Origin: Aliiroseovarius lamellibrachiae
GTDB lineage: Bacteria > Pseudomonadota > Alphaproteobacteria > Rhodobacterales > Rhodobacteraceae
Assembly: GCF_018599245.1 (NCBI RefSeq)
Contig: NZ_JAHEVJ010000001.1
Location: 558,001 to 622,000, forward strand
DNA: 64,000 bases
Direction of reading: 5' to 3'
The position numbers and the translations under genes are program-made. Of this stretch, positions 1 through 8,577 are shown piece by piece. Position 1 is the first letter of the stretch, and each line of letters starts with the position of its first letter. The notes under the pieces were generated by a model. It saw nothing but the letters and a program-made list of their open reading frames with translations. It did no database searches and was not told the origin of the DNA.

Positions 1-41
1 GCCTCAGCAGATGCTGCGTCAAAAGTCTTGTCCATGGCCAT
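1..41 (-). CDS. valS: Probable valyl-tRNA synthetase, N-terminal fragment (cut by window edge)
   Basis: Thirteen complete codons are visible, starting at an ATG at 41 and reading MAMDKTFDAASAE before the window ends. I recall valyl-tRNA synthetases of Rhodobacteraceae beginning with a very similar MAMEKTF sequence, so the gene running off the left edge is probably valS, which charges tRNA-Val. A purine-rich stretch (GGGACAG) lies just before the ATG. It is on the same strand as pgm, 137 bases downstream of it and behind a terminator-like hairpin, so it probably has its own promoter. So few residues cannot establish the family; this is a recognition from memory. Confidence 0.4.
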   Translation of the reverse strand, partial: MAMDKTFDAASAE

Positions 42-157
42 GGTTCTGTCCCGTCATATCACATGTTCACTGGGGTTTAACCGCATGGAACGCAAAGGGG
101 AAGGGCCACCGCCTGTCTTCGCTTTTCCTCTTTCTGAAAATATCCCCGCCGGAGGCA

Positions 158-177
158 GAAAACTGGGGCTTGCCCCA
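158..177 (-). terminator. Terminator-like hairpin after pgm
   Basis: On the minus strand TGGGGC and GCCCCA form a very tight hairpin directly after the pgm stop codon, followed by GTTTTC. The stem is short and the U-run is only four, so termination may be weak. Confidence 0.4.
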
Positions 178-178
178 C

Positions 179-1819
179 TTAACTGATCACATCGGGGTGG
201 TCGCGCCCTGTGCGCGTGCGAATTCCGGTGATCTCTTCTGTTGCGGCAATCACATCCTTTAGCGCGACTTGGGCGTCCAGCGAATGATCCTCCTCGGGGC
301 CTGCGTAGTTTTCGAGGTAAACGCGAATGGTTGCGCCCTCTGTCCCGGTGCCAGACAGGCGCAGCATGGCGCGCGCGCCGCCCTCAAAACTGATGATCAA
401 GCCCTGGTTTGTGGTGTGGCTGCCATCCACTGGATCGGTATAGGCGAACTCTTCTGCGCTGGTTACCAAGCTTCCGGCGGCGGTTGTGCCGGCAAGTGTG
501 TCGAGGCGTGCGCGTAAATCGGCGACGATCCCCTCGGCCAAGCCGCTGTCCACAGCTTCGTAATCATGGCGCGAGTAATAGTTGCGGCCAAATTCCGCCC
601 AATGTGCGGTTAAGATGTCCGCCACGCTTTCGCGACGTACAGCAAGGATGTTGAGCCACAACAGCACCGCCCAAAGCCCGTCTTTTTCCCGCACATGATT
701 GGAACCGGTCCCCGCACTTTCCTCGCCGCAAAGGGTCGCGCGACCCGCATCCAAAAGCGTGCCGAAATATTTCCATCCAGTTGGGGTTTGAAAAGCTTCG
801 ATGCCCAGCTTTTTGGCCACCCGATCAGAGGCGCCAGAGGTGGGCATGGACCGGGCGATCCCGTTAATCCCACCCGCATATCCCGGCGCAAGATCAGCAT
901 TTGCCGCCAAGACCGCAAGGCTGTCTGACGGGGTGACATAAATGTCGCGCCCCAAGATCATATTGCGATCCCCATCGCCATCAGAGGCGGCGGCAAAATC
1001 AGGGGCGTCCTCGTCCATCATCAGATCATATAGCGGTTTGGCCCAGACGGGGTTCGGGTCTGGGTGGCCCCCCCCGATTTGGGCGCCAAAGTCTTTAAGG
1101 GGCGCGCCGTTCAGCACCGTATTCGGATGGGCGCCCAATCTGTTCACAAGGATTTCTTTTGCATATGGGCCGGTCACCGCGTGCATCGCGTCAAAACGCA
1201 TTCTGAAACCAGAGGCAAATAGGGCCCGAATGGCAGGCATTTCAAAAAGCTCATCCATCAGGACGGCATAGTCTTCGACCGGGTCCACAACCTCAAGGGT
1301 CATGCCGTCCAGGGTCAAGGTTCCCACTTGGCTCAGCGATGGGGCGGCGGTGTCGGTCATATGATATTCGGTGATGGTCGTCGCTTTAGAGACGATTTCA
1401 TCGGTCACGGATTCCGGCGCAGGTCCCCCGTTTGCAATGTTGTATTTCAAGCCGAAATCACCGTCAGGACCACCAGGATTGTGGCTGGCGGACAGAATGA
1501 TCCCTCCATCCGCTTTGCGCAAGCGGATCAAGTGACTGGCGGCTGGGGTTGATAGGATGCCGTTCTGACCGACGATCACTTTGGCCACACCATTGGCCGC
1601 CGCCATACGCAAAATGATCGCACTTGCCGTGTCATTAAAAAACCGCCCATCGCCGCCCAAGACGAGCGTCTTTCCGGGGGCGCCAATGGCATTCAACACC
1701 GCCTGCACATAGGTTTCCAAATAGCCCGGACTGGAAAATACCTGCGTCTTTTTCCGCAAGCCAGATGTCCCCGGAACCTGTCCGTCAATAGGGGCGGTGG
1801 GATAGGTGGTCACGGGCAT
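179..1819 (-). CDS. pgm: Phosphoglucomutase (alpha-D-glucose phosphate-specific)
   Basis: The 546-aa product interconverts glucose 1-phosphate and glucose 6-phosphate in the cytoplasm, linking glycolysis with glycogen and sugar-nucleotide synthesis. All four signature loops of the alpha-phosphohexomutase superfamily are visible: the phosphoserine loop SASHNPGG (Ser near residue 112), the metal loop DGDGDR near residue 280, the sugar-binding loop GEESAG, and the C-terminal phosphate-binding loop LSGTGTEG. Length is normal for the bacterial PgmA type. It lies 47 bases downstream of the Lrp-family gene on the same strand and could be co-transcribed with it. No glycogen genes are visible; they may lie to the left of the window. 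Confidence 0.96.
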   Translation of the reverse strand: MPVTTYPTAPIDGQVPGTSGLRKKTQVFSSPGYLETYVQAVLNAIGAPGKTLVLGGDGRFFNDTASAIILRMAAANGVAKVIVGQNGILSTPAASHLIRLRKADGGIILSASHNPGGPDGDFGLKYNIANGGPAPESVTDEIVSKATTITEYHMTDTAAPSLSQVGTLTLDGMTLEVVDPVEDYAVLMDELFEMPAIRALFASGFRMRFDAMHAVTGPYAKEILVNRLGAHPNTVLNGAPLKDFGAQIGGGHPDPNPVWAKPLYDLMMDEDAPDFAAASDGDGDRNMILGRDIYVTPSDSLAVLAANADLAPGYAGGINGIARSMPTSGASDRVAKKLGIEAFQTPTGWKYFGTLLDAGRATLCGEESAGTGSNHVREKDGLWAVLLWLNILAVRRESVADILTAHWAEFGRNYYSRHDYEAVDSGLAEGIVADLRARLDTLAGTTAAGSLVTSAEEFAYTDPVDGSHTTNQGLIISFEGGARAMLRLSGTGTEGATIRVYLENYAGPEEDHSLDAQVALKDVIAATEEITGIRTRTGRDHPDVIS

Positions 1820-1866
1820 AGAATTCTCAGCATGTTATTGATAAAAATGTCATTCTTGAAAGAATG

Positions 1867-2310
1867 TTACCCCAATCGGTCGATGCGCGTCGAGAGGTGG
1901 ATCAAGCTTTCTGATCCTCGGACCCCATCAATTTCGCCGATAATGTCCAAGGCTTGATCAAGATGCGCGGTGGAGGTGGCGGCCAGACGTAAAATCATGT
2001 CGAACCGGCCAGAGGCCGTGTGTGCGGTTTCCACTTGGGTCAGCGTTTTCAACCGTGACACCACAGCCGGCGCCGAGCGCGGCTCAATCTGAATAAGAAC
2101 GGTGGCGCGGATGACGTCACCGCGTGCCTCATCGCCAAGTTTTAGCGCATAACCCGCAATAATCCCGCGTTCTTCCAGACGCTCAATTCTGGCCTGCACG
2201 GTCGAGCGTGCCAAACCCAATCGCCGGGCCAATGTCGCAACCGGCAATCGGGCATTTTGTTCAAGCTGCGCAATCAGTTCGCGGTCCGTTTCATCCATTG
2301 TTTTTCCCAT
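1867..2310 (-). CDS. Lrp/AsnC-family transcriptional regulator
   Basis: This 147-aa protein has the Lrp architecture: an N-terminal winged helix-turn-helix (about residues 5-65, with LARRLGLARSTVQARIERLEERGII) and a C-terminal RAM ligand-binding domain (about 70-140). Lrp proteins bind DNA as oligomers and respond to amino acids. It is divergent from the ornithine decarboxylase gene at 2438, across about 127 bases, so the simplest inference is that it controls that gene in response to ornithine, lysine or arginine. A second in-frame ATG at 2298 is an alternative start. The ligand cannot be read from sequence. Confidence 0.9.
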   Translation of the reverse strand: MGKTMDETDRELIAQLEQNARLPVATLARRLGLARSTVQARIERLEERGIIAGYALKLGDEARGDVIRATVLIQIEPRSAPAVVSRLKTLTQVETAHTASGRFDMILRLAATSTAHLDQALDIIGEIDGVRGSESLIHLSTRIDRLG

Positions 2311-2437
2311 CGGTCGTCCATTTGTTCGTAAGGCGCGTCATTTAGTCGGTTAATTACATGCATTTTGCCCGAAGTCACACTGGAAATCGACGGTCAAGAT
2401 AAAGAATCTGAAAGAAGAACACGCGAACGAGGATCAA

Positions 2438-3577
2438 ATGAGCAGACAACCTTCTATCTGGACCACCGTGACATCGCATCTAAAGGCCGCCAATCCTACC
2501 GGCCCCGTGATGTATTTTGCGCCCGCTGTGCTTCAGGCAACGGCTCGCCGTTTCATTGACGGGTTTGACGGCTTGGTGACCTATGCGGTCAAGGCCAATG
2601 ACACAAAGGTTGTGTTGGAAAATCTGGTGGCGTCTGGTCTGTCGGCTTTTGATGTGGCCAGCCCCGTGGAAATGCGCGAACTGCGTGCGGTTTCGCCGGA
2701 TGTGGCGCTGCATTACAACAATCCGGTGCGCACACCAGAAGAGATCGCTGTGGCGGTTGAGATGGGCGTGGTGTCGTACTCGATTGATTCTATGCGTGAA
2801 TTTGAAAAATTGCGGGCGCAGGTTCCCACCGATGGGGTGGAGATTTCTGTACGTCTGTGCCTGCCGGTGGAGGGTGCGGCCTATCACTTTGGCGAGAAGT
2901 TCGGGGCGGATCCAGAAGAGGCCGTTGCCCTTTTGAAGGCTGTGAACGCAGCGGGTTACATCACTTCGATGACCTTTCATCCGGGCACCCAATGCGCCGA
3001 CCCCAAGGTGTGGATGCATTACATCGAGGTCTGCGCGGATGTGGCGAAAGCGGCGAATGTGACACTGGCGCGCCTCAACGTGGGCGGAGGGTACGCATCA
3101 AACCGTGGTGTCGCCCCTGATCTTGAGGCGATCTTTGCCGGGATTAAATCGGCAAAACAGGCGTATTTTGGCGATAATGCCCCAACTTTGGTGTGTGAGC
3201 CGGGACGCGCTATGGTGGCAGAAGCCTTTACCCTCGCCACGCGCGTGAAAGCGGTGCGTCAGGATGGCACGGTGTTTCTGAATGATGGGATCTATGGCGG
3301 TTTGGCAGAAGCCCACCAAATTGGCACCGTGGATCGGGTGCGTTGTTTGCAATCTGATGCCTCAGAACTGGCGTGTGACGGGCGTCCGCGTGTGATCTAT
3401 GGCCCAACCTGTGACAGCATTGACCGGCTGCCCGATCCCTTGGCTTTGCCAGAAGGTTTGGATGAGGGGGATTATGTCTTGTTTGACGGCATGGGGGCCT
3501 ATTCCATTGCCATGGGCACGCGATTTAACGGCTATGGCAAAGCAGATTTGGTCACGGTGCAACGGCTGACGGCCTAG
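2438..3577 (+). CDS. Ornithine decarboxylase, PLP fold-type III
   Basis: The 379-aa product belongs to the eukaryotic-type ornithine/diaminopimelate/arginine decarboxylase family with an alanine-racemase-fold barrel. The PLP lysine is Lys52 in YAVKAN; the phosphate-binding glycine loop reads LNVGGGYAS; EPGRAMV and the C-terminal GPTCDSID (cysteine and aspartate of the active site formed at the dimer interface) are all present. The short length and GPTCDS motif favour ornithine decarboxylase (putrescine formation) over diaminopimelate decarboxylase; some members also accept lysine. Start chosen because GAGG lies nine bases upstream. It is divergent from an Lrp-type regulator, probably its controller. 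The ABC importer at 19.6-24.2 kb is of polyamine type, but that is not evidence of a shared pathway. Confidence 0.9.
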   Translation: MSRQPSIWTTVTSHLKAANPTGPVMYFAPAVLQATARRFIDGFDGLVTYAVKANDTKVVLENLVASGLSAFDVASPVEMRELRAVSPDVALHYNNPVRTPEEIAVAVEMGVVSYSIDSMREFEKLRAQVPTDGVEISVRLCLPVEGAAYHFGEKFGADPEEAVALLKAVNAAGYITSMTFHPGTQCADPKVWMHYIEVCADVAKAANVTLARLNVGGGYASNRGVAPDLEAIFAGIKSAKQAYFGDNAPTLVCEPGRAMVAEAFTLATRVKAVRQDGTVFLNDGIYGGLAEAHQIGTVDRVRCLQSDASELACDGRPRVIYGPTCDSIDRLPDPLALPEGLDEGDYVLFDGMGAYSIAMGTRFNGYGKADLVTVQRLTA

Positions 3578-3589
3578 CCCGCCAAGGCC

Positions 3590-4069
3590 CTAGTCAAGCT
3601 TCATGATGATGCAGGTGGTGGACCCGGTGGCGTAAAGCTTCCCGTCTGCCACCCCGCGCAATTCCCCAGAGGCCACCCCTGTTGAACGGCCCGTGTGTTG
3701 CGTGACACCAACCGCCTCAACCTTTGTTCCCGGCGGGATGGAACGGATGATATTTACCTTGAATTCCAAGGTGGTATAGACCGACCCTTTGGGCACTTTG
3801 GTCATGACCGCACAGGCCATGCAACTGTCCAACAGGGTGCCGTACCAGCCCCCGTGGACTGTTCCCATGGGGTTGCAATGCTCAAATTCCGGCGTGCCAC
3901 GAAATGCCACTTTGCCATCTTCAACGGCATACAGCGTGTAATTCAGACCAACCGAAATGGGCGGGCGGGGCAGGGTGCCTGCAAGGGTTTGCTGCATGAA
4001 CTCCAACCCAGAGATTTTTAACAGCTCTTCGCCGGTCAACAGGTCTTGCATTGATGTTGCTGTGGTCAT
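3590..4069 (-). CDS. PaaI-type hotdog thioesterase
   Basis: A 159-aa single hotdog-fold protein of the PaaI/YdiI thioesterase family. HCNPMGTVHGGWYGTLLDS (about residues 75-93) is the family signature, with the HGG turn and the following acidic residue that form the active site. Such enzymes hydrolyse acyl- or aryl-CoA thioesters; the substrate is not predictable. The start at 4069 is preferred over in-frame upstream codons because GGGAGCG sits just before it and the upstream 70 residues have no family similarity. It lies downstream of metF on the same strand with a 158-base gap, and converges with the ornithine decarboxylase gene, 12 bases apart. Confidence 0.85.
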   Translation of the reverse strand: MTTATSMQDLLTGEELLKISGLEFMQQTLAGTLPRPPISVGLNYTLYAVEDGKVAFRGTPEFEHCNPMGTVHGGWYGTLLDSCMACAVMTKVPKGSVYTTLEFKVNIIRSIPPGTKVEAVGVTQHTGRSTGVASGELRGVADGKLYATGSTTCIIMKLD

Positions 4070-4227
4070 GTCGCGCTCCCTTAGATGTGGATACAGTGTG
4101 GGTGCAACGACGGCGCGTCCAGTGTGACGCAGCGGCGTGTTTGGTTCACAAACGCAAAAGACGTGATCCAAGGACCACGCCTTTCGACAGGGAACACCTT
4201 GGAACAAAAGGTGCTTGGTGAACTTGA

Positions 4228-5094
4228 TTAGGCCACGTTCTGCAGCTGTACTTTCGGTGTCACGCCAAGGGCATGACAAATGTCGCGGGTCAGCGCGGGT
4301 TTATTGAGCGTATAGAAGTGTAAATCCTCAACCCCTTCGTCGGTCAGGTCGCTGCACAGCTCGGTACAAAGGGCGGTGGCCAAAAGGTCTTCGCGATCGT
4401 CGCGTTTGGCTTTGTCAAACGCATCGTCCAACCATGCGGGAACGGTGGTGCCGCAGCTGGTGGCGAATTTGCGCACGCCGGACCAATTCTCAATCGGCAG
4501 GACGCCAGGAATAATTGGCACGGTGATCCCCGCAGCAACACAGGCGTCGCGGAACCGCAGAAAGGTGTCAGCCTCAAAGAAAAATTGTGTGATGGCGGAA
4601 TGTGCGCCTGCATCCACTTTGCGCTTCAACCAATCTACACAGGCTTGCATGTCGTCGGCTTCCGGGTGTGGTTCGGGATAGGCGCCAACACGGATGTGAA
4701 AATCCCCGGTGTCAGACAGGGCTTCAATCAACTCCACTGAATTGGAAAACCCGTCTTTGTGGGGGGTGAATGTGTCGGATCCTTTTGGGGCATCGCCACG
4801 CAGGGCAACAATCTCTTTCACGCCAACATCCGCGTAAGACTTTGCAATCGCGAGGGTTTCTTTGCGTGTCGCATCCACACATGTCAAATGCGCCGCCACG
4901 TTCAGCCCGTATTGCTTGTGGATCAGCCCAACCGCATCATGGGTCAGATCGCGTGTCGTGCCGCCCGCACCGTAGGTGACCGACACAAAGCCTGGGTCCA
5001 GCGGGGCCAGATCGCGCACCGTGTCCCACAGGCGCCAGCTTGCTTCGAGCGATTGGGGGGGGAAAAACTCAAATGAGATGTTCGGGGTGGTCAT
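4228..5094 (-). CDS. metF: Methylenetetrahydrofolate reductase
   Basis: The 288-aa TIM-barrel flavoprotein reduces 5,10-methylene-THF to 5-methyl-THF, the methyl donor for methionine synthesis. Family motifs are present: SFEFFPPQ at the N-terminus (catalytic Glu), VTYGAGGTTRD, ALRGDAP, the QFFFEADTF strand and IIPGVLPIEN. Length matches bacterial MetF (about 290-300 aa). It is divergent from a MetR-like LysR regulator across a 105-base spacer containing inverted repeats, the standard metF-metR arrangement, so regulation by that protein with homocysteine as co-effector is likely. Confidence 0.95.
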   Translation of the reverse strand: MTTPNISFEFFPPQSLEASWRLWDTVRDLAPLDPGFVSVTYGAGGTTRDLTHDAVGLIHKQYGLNVAAHLTCVDATRKETLAIAKSYADVGVKEIVALRGDAPKGSDTFTPHKDGFSNSVELIEALSDTGDFHIRVGAYPEPHPEADDMQACVDWLKRKVDAGAHSAITQFFFEADTFLRFRDACVAAGITVPIIPGVLPIENWSGVRKFATSCGTTVPAWLDDAFDKAKRDDREDLLATALCTELCSDLTDEGVEDLHFYTLNKPALTRDICHALGVTPKVQLQNVA

Positions 5095-5161
5095 CGGAAG
5101 CCTCGGCTGTTTTGTCTTTGGGTCGCGTGTGTCGTTGACCTCTTGTGTCTGATTTCGTGAT

Positions 5162-5198
5162 GTGAGACAATTTCATAATTCTCACGAAGAATATGAAA
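5162..5198. promoter_or_regulatory. Candidate MetR operator between metF and metR
   Basis: GTGAGA (5162-5167) and TCTCAC (5180-5185) form a perfect 6-bp inverted repeat with a 12-base spacer, compatible with a LysR-type T-N11-A box. Overlapping it, TTTCAT (5171-5176) and ATGAAA (5193-5198) form a second inverted repeat of the TGAA/TTCA type known for MetR. Both lie in the divergent spacer. Confidence 0.5.
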
Positions 5199-5199
5199 G

Positions 5200-6108
5200 A
5201 TGCACATGTATATTGAGTTTCGCCATCTGCGCACCATCCGCGCCATCCATCAGGCCGGCAATTTGGCGCGTGCTGCGGATATTCTGCACATTACCCAATC
5301 TGCGTTGAGCCACCAAATCAAAGGGTTGGAAGATCAAGTTGGGATGGAGTTGTTTCATCGCCGCACCAAGCCAATGAAACTGTCACCGGCTGGGGTAAAG
5401 CTTTTGCGCCTGGCGGAGCGGGTGTTGCCAGAAATTTCCGCGATCGAGGAGGAGTTTCGCGCGTTGCACGAAGGTCGTTCAGGCCGGTTGCACATCGCCA
5501 TTGAATGCCACGCGTGTTTTGACTGGTTGTTTCCGGTGCTGGACAAATTGCGCCATGCTTGGCCAGAGGTGGATTTGGACATTCGTCAACGCTTGGCTTT
5601 TGATGCGCTTGAGGCGCTGCGCCGCGAGGAAGTTGATTTTGTGATAACTTCGGATCCCGTGGATATGCCCGGTGTCAATTTCACGCCTCTGTTTGACTAT
5701 GAACCACGGTTTGTGGCGGCGGCAAATCATCCCCTTGCGGCAAAAGAATTCATAGACGCTGAAGATTTCGAAGAAGAAATGGTGCTGACCTATCCTGTTG
5801 AACGGTCCAAAATTGATCTTTTCACAGCCCTGCTGACCCCCGAACGGGTGGAACCGCGTGTGGTGCGTCAGGTTGAAATGACCGAGGTGATCCTGATGCT
5901 GGTGGCCGCGGGGCGTGGTGTGTCTGTGATGCCGGATTGGGTGCTAAGATCGGTGAAACACAATCCCGATTATGTGACCAAACGCCTGACAGAAAGCGGC
6001 CTGTCCAAACGGATGTATGCCGCCACCCGCGAAGAGGACACGATGGTGGCGTTTATGGCGCATATGATCCGGCTGTGCCGCTCGGAACCCGTGAAAATGC
6101 AGCGTTAG
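5200..6108 (+). CDS. metR: LysR-family regulator, MetR-like
   Basis: A 302-aa LysR-type regulator: N-terminal helix-turn-helix (about residues 4-62, including ARAADILHITQSALSHQIKGLE) and a C-terminal substrate-binding domain (about 92-295). The sequence after the HTH (FHRRTKPMKLSPAGVKLL) and the effector domain beginning HIAIECHACFDWLFPVL resemble MetR, the homocysteine-responsive activator of methionine genes, and the gene is divergent from metF. Two starts are possible, 5200 (GAAGAA eight bases upstream) and 5206; the family usually begins MYIEFRHL, which would be 5206. Autoregulation through the shared spacer is expected. Confidence 0.88.
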   Translation: MHMYIEFRHLRTIRAIHQAGNLARAADILHITQSALSHQIKGLEDQVGMELFHRRTKPMKLSPAGVKLLRLAERVLPEISAIEEEFRALHEGRSGRLHIAIECHACFDWLFPVLDKLRHAWPEVDLDIRQRLAFDALEALRREEVDFVITSDPVDMPGVNFTPLFDYEPRFVAAANHPLAAKEFIDAEDFEEEMVLTYPVERSKIDLFTALLTPERVEPRVVRQVEMTEVILMLVAAGRGVSVMPDWVLRSVKHNPDYVTKRLTESGLSKRMYAATREEDTMVAFMAHMIRLCRSEPVKMQR

Positions 6109-6229
6109 ACGCGGGGATCGCCAGAAACATAGCGGACATGCGAATTCTTGGGGGCTTTAAGCATAAGAAAACTTGGCAAAGGCTTATATAAGGCTTATAC
6201 GCGCGCTCTGAGACTTTAGGAGCGCCCCC

Positions 6230-7015
6230 ATGCAATTCAGTGCCAACCTCAACGTGATGATCAAAGCCGCGCGTGCCGCAGGCCGCAGCCTTGTGAAAGA
6301 CTTCCGCGAGGTCGAGAACCTTCAGGTGTCGACAAAAGGCGCGGGTGACTTTGTCAGCAAGGCCGATATTGCTGCTGAAGAGATCATCAAAGAAGAGCTG
6401 ATGGAAGCACGCCCCAACTATGGTTGGATCGGCGAAGAGGGGGGCGCCCAAGAGGGCAAAGACCCGACACGTCGTTGGATCGTTGACCCACTGGACGGCA
6501 CCACCAACTATCTGCACGGTCTGCCACATTGGGCAATCTCGATTGCGCTGGAGCATAAAGGCGAAGTGGTGGCTGGGGTCATTTTTGACGCCGCCAAAGA
6601 CGAGATGTTCATCGCCGAAAAAGGCGCGGGCGCTTGGATGAACCAAACCCGTTTGCGTGCCTCGGGCCGTTCGCGCATGATCGAAAGCATTTTTGCAACG
6701 GGTCTGCCCTTTGGGGGCCGTTCCGACCTGCCAGCCACCCTTCAGGATCTGGCGCGCTTGCTGCCGGCAACCGCTGGTGTGCGCCGCTTTGGCTCTGCCG
6801 CGCTTGATTTGGCCTATGTGGCCGCGGGGCGTTACGATGGCTATTGGGAACGCCGCCTGAACTCATGGGATATCGCCGCTGGTTTGGTGATTGCCAAAGA
6901 GGCTGGCGCATTTGTGCAGCCGATCGATCCGGCAGGCAACATTCTGGAAGACGGCGAACTGATCGTGGCCAACGAGCAGATCTTTGAAAAGTTTGCCAAA
7001 GTCATCCGGGACTAA
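6230..7015 (+). CDS. suhB: Inositol-1-monophosphatase family protein (SuhB-type)
   Basis: The 261-aa product is a lithium-sensitive Mg-dependent sugar phosphatase. The metal-binding motifs are intact: GEEGG near residue 68, WIVDPLDGTTNYLHG (about 83-97) and WDIAAGLVIAKEAGA near 210. Substrates in this family include inositol monophosphate; SuhB members also act with ribosome/Nus factors. AGGAGC precedes the ATG by about eight bases. It stands alone between metR and a strong terminator. The exact in vivo substrate is undetermined. Confidence 0.92.
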   Translation: MQFSANLNVMIKAARAAGRSLVKDFREVENLQVSTKGAGDFVSKADIAAEEIIKEELMEARPNYGWIGEEGGAQEGKDPTRRWIVDPLDGTTNYLHGLPHWAISIALEHKGEVVAGVIFDAAKDEMFIAEKGAGAWMNQTRLRASGRSRMIESIFATGLPFGGRSDLPATLQDLARLLPATAGVRRFGSAALDLAYVAAGRYDGYWERRLNSWDIAAGLVIAKEAGAFVQPIDPAGNILEDGELIVANEQIFEKFAKVIRD

Positions 7016-7052
7016 CCCGCCCGACGACCGCTAAGAAATGTTATATTAAAAG

Positions 7053-7078
7053 CGGGCCTTAGCGGGCCCGTTTTTTTT
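7053..7078 (+). terminator. Rho-independent terminator after suhB
   Basis: CGGGCC (7053-7058) and GGCCCG (7065-7070) form a GC-rich stem with a six-base loop followed by eight T residues. It ends the suhB transcript. Confidence 0.9.
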
Positions 7079-7172
7079 CGCATCCCGATTTCCGAGGTCA
7101 GCAAAGGGGCGTTTCGTAAATTTAACCCTAACGCGTCACAGTTTGGCCCCATTTTTCGGCAAAAACAGCTTT

Positions 7173-7373
7173 ATGGAACAGATATTTGTACTCATAGCCC
7201 GATTGCGAGGCCAGATCCGCGACGAAGACGGCGCCGTTACCGTCGACTGGATTGTACTCACCGCCGTGACCGTGATGCTTGGCATGGCCGCCGCATTTAC
7301 GGTTGGGGCCAATATTCCCGGCTTGGCCAATCAGCTCAGCAAAACAGTCGAAAACACTGACATGGACGGCTGA
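7173..7373 (+). CDS. Small pilin-like single-membrane-segment protein
   Basis: A 66-aa protein with a charged N-terminal stretch ending in RDEDGAVTVDW followed by one hydrophobic segment (about residues 23-47) and a short polar tail. Short proteins with this GAVTVDWIVLTA signature are common in Rhodobacteraceae and resemble Flp/Fap type IVb pilin precursors, where the segment after the acidic stretch is the pilin helix. There is no clear prepilin peptidase site and no tad/cpa genes are nearby, so a pilus role is only a guess. The start at 7173 is the only ATG; a TTG at 7143 would extend it by ten residues. Confidence 0.6.
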   Translation: MEQIFVLIARLRGQIRDEDGAVTVDWIVLTAVTVMLGMAAAFTVGANIPGLANQLSKTVENTDMDG

Positions 7374-7390
7374 ACGCCCAGCACAGGGTG

Positions 7391-7763
7391 TCAGCGGTCT
7401 TTGGAATGGTTGCGCCCATCGGTCCAGGCCACCTGGTCTATTTCCCACACCTTTACCCCGTCCAGACAGGCGGCATTCACCCCAAATTCATTCGGGTTCG
7501 AGCGGCGCTGATGATGGGTGGAGATCCCACAGGTTGGACAGAACCAATGTTTTGCGACCTTTGTGTTCCATTGGTACATCACGAATGTGATTGGCCCCTT
7601 TTGTGATCGTCAGATCACCCACTTGGGCGGTGACAGCGATGGTGCCACGGCGCGAACAATAGGAACAATTACAGCGCACTGCACTGGTTAGCCCCGCGGA
7701 CAAAACCACCTCAAACTCCACCGCGCCACAATGGCAGGATCCGTGATGTTGATCTTGTGTCAC
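7391..7763 (-). pseudogene. Gfa/CENP-V-type zinc protein gene, frameshifted
   Basis: Two reading frames together make one Gfa-family protein (glutathione-dependent formaldehyde-activating enzyme-like, zinc-binding). The first half starts with GTG at 7763, overlapping the rhomboid stop codon by four bases, and encodes HGSCHCGAVEFEV and CNCSYCSRRG, continuing to about ITKGANHIR. The second half, in another frame from about 7583, encodes YQWNTKVAKHWFCPTCGI and THHQRRSNPNEFGVN, exactly the expected continuation with the remaining zinc cysteines. The interval is 373 bases, 124 codons plus one, consistent with one extra base near 7583-7588. It is either a recent inactivating indel or a sequencing error; all conserved residues are otherwise intact. 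Confidence 0.8.
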
Positions 7764-8506
7764 TTCTTTCTCCGAACCGCTGGTATGTGGCTTTTCTGAA
7801 ACCGGTAATGCGCCACAGGATGATCCGGATGGCCATCCGTTATCTGCCAATAACGTGTTGCCCCCAGCCGTCGCCAGTATGGAAGCATGGCCAGAAATCC
7901 AACCACAAACCCGCCGATATGGGCCCAATAGGCAACGCCGCCCTGCGCGCCAAAATTGGCAACGCCCCCCCAAAGCTGAAGGGCAAACCAGATCATCAGC
8001 ATGGCCCAGGCGGGAAATGGGATCACTTTGAAAAAGATCACGATAATAAACAATACGTCGACCCGTGCCCGCGGAAAAAGCAGCAAATACCCCCCCATAA
8101 TTCCCGCAATTGCGCCGGATGCACCAACAATTGGCACGGCGCTGCCGGGGTCGGCCAATATCTGTACCACACTCGCCCCGATGCCCGTCGCAAGATAAAA
8201 CAGCGCAAAACGGATATGGCCCAGTAGATCCTCCAGGTTGTCCCCAAAAATCCACAAAAACAACATGTTACCCGCAAAATGCATGAAGCCGCCATGCAGG
8301 AAAATTGACGTGACGAGCGTGTGGATTTCGCCGCCACGCCACACCTCAACGGGCACGGCACCATAGGTGAAATATACCTCGGCCAATGCATGTTCATTGC
8401 CGCGAAGGGGCCACATGGCTAGAAAAACCGCGAGATTGATGCCAATCAGCGCGTAGGTCACATATGGCACCCGCAGCGAAGGGTTATGGTCTCTGATCGG
8501 TATCAT
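7760..8506 (-). CDS. Rhomboid-family intramembrane serine protease
   Basis: A 248-aa polytopic protein with about six transmembrane segments. The catalytic dyad is visible: Ser130 in GASGA and His196 in YWAHIGG. An upstream HGGFMHFAGNMLFLWIFG segment (about 71-88) carries the conserved loop/TM2 histidine and asparagine. Rhomboids cleave membrane proteins within or next to their transmembrane helices. The gene lies downstream of putA on the same strand behind an inverted repeat and overlaps the Gfa gene start by four bases, suggesting translational coupling of those two. Substrates are unknown. Confidence 0.9.
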   Translation of the reverse strand: MIPIRDHNPSLRVPYVTYALIGINLAVFLAMWPLRGNEHALAEVYFTYGAVPVEVWRGGEIHTLVTSIFLHGGFMHFAGNMLFLWIFGDNLEDLLGHIRFALFYLATGIGASVVQILADPGSAVPIVGASGAIAGIMGGYLLLFPRARVDVLFIIVIFFKVIPFPAWAMLMIWFALQLWGGVANFGAQGGVAYWAHIGGFVVGFLAMLPYWRRLGATRYWQITDGHPDHPVAHYRFQKSHIPAVRRKK

Positions 8507-8529
8507 GACCCGACAAAAAGGATTTTTTC

Positions 8530-8571
8530 CCGCCGGGTCAAGCTGTTATCGACTGTGACTTAACCCGGCGG
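8530..8571. repeat. Inverted repeat between putA and rhomboid gene
   Basis: CCGCCGGGT (8530-8538) and ACCCGGCGG (8563-8571) are perfect 9-bp arms separated by 24 bases. On the minus strand the hairpin follows putA immediately and is followed by a purine stretch and then CCTTTTTG, so it may be a terminator, attenuator or RNA-processing hairpin; it is not a textbook terminator. Confidence 0.6.
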
Positions 8572-8577
8572 GGGGGA

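Noticed and set aside
7488-8255. Long frame joining the antisense of the rhomboid gene with the first Gfa half
   Set aside because: Only the part from 7763 downwards is Gfa; the rest is the wrong frame of the rhomboid gene.
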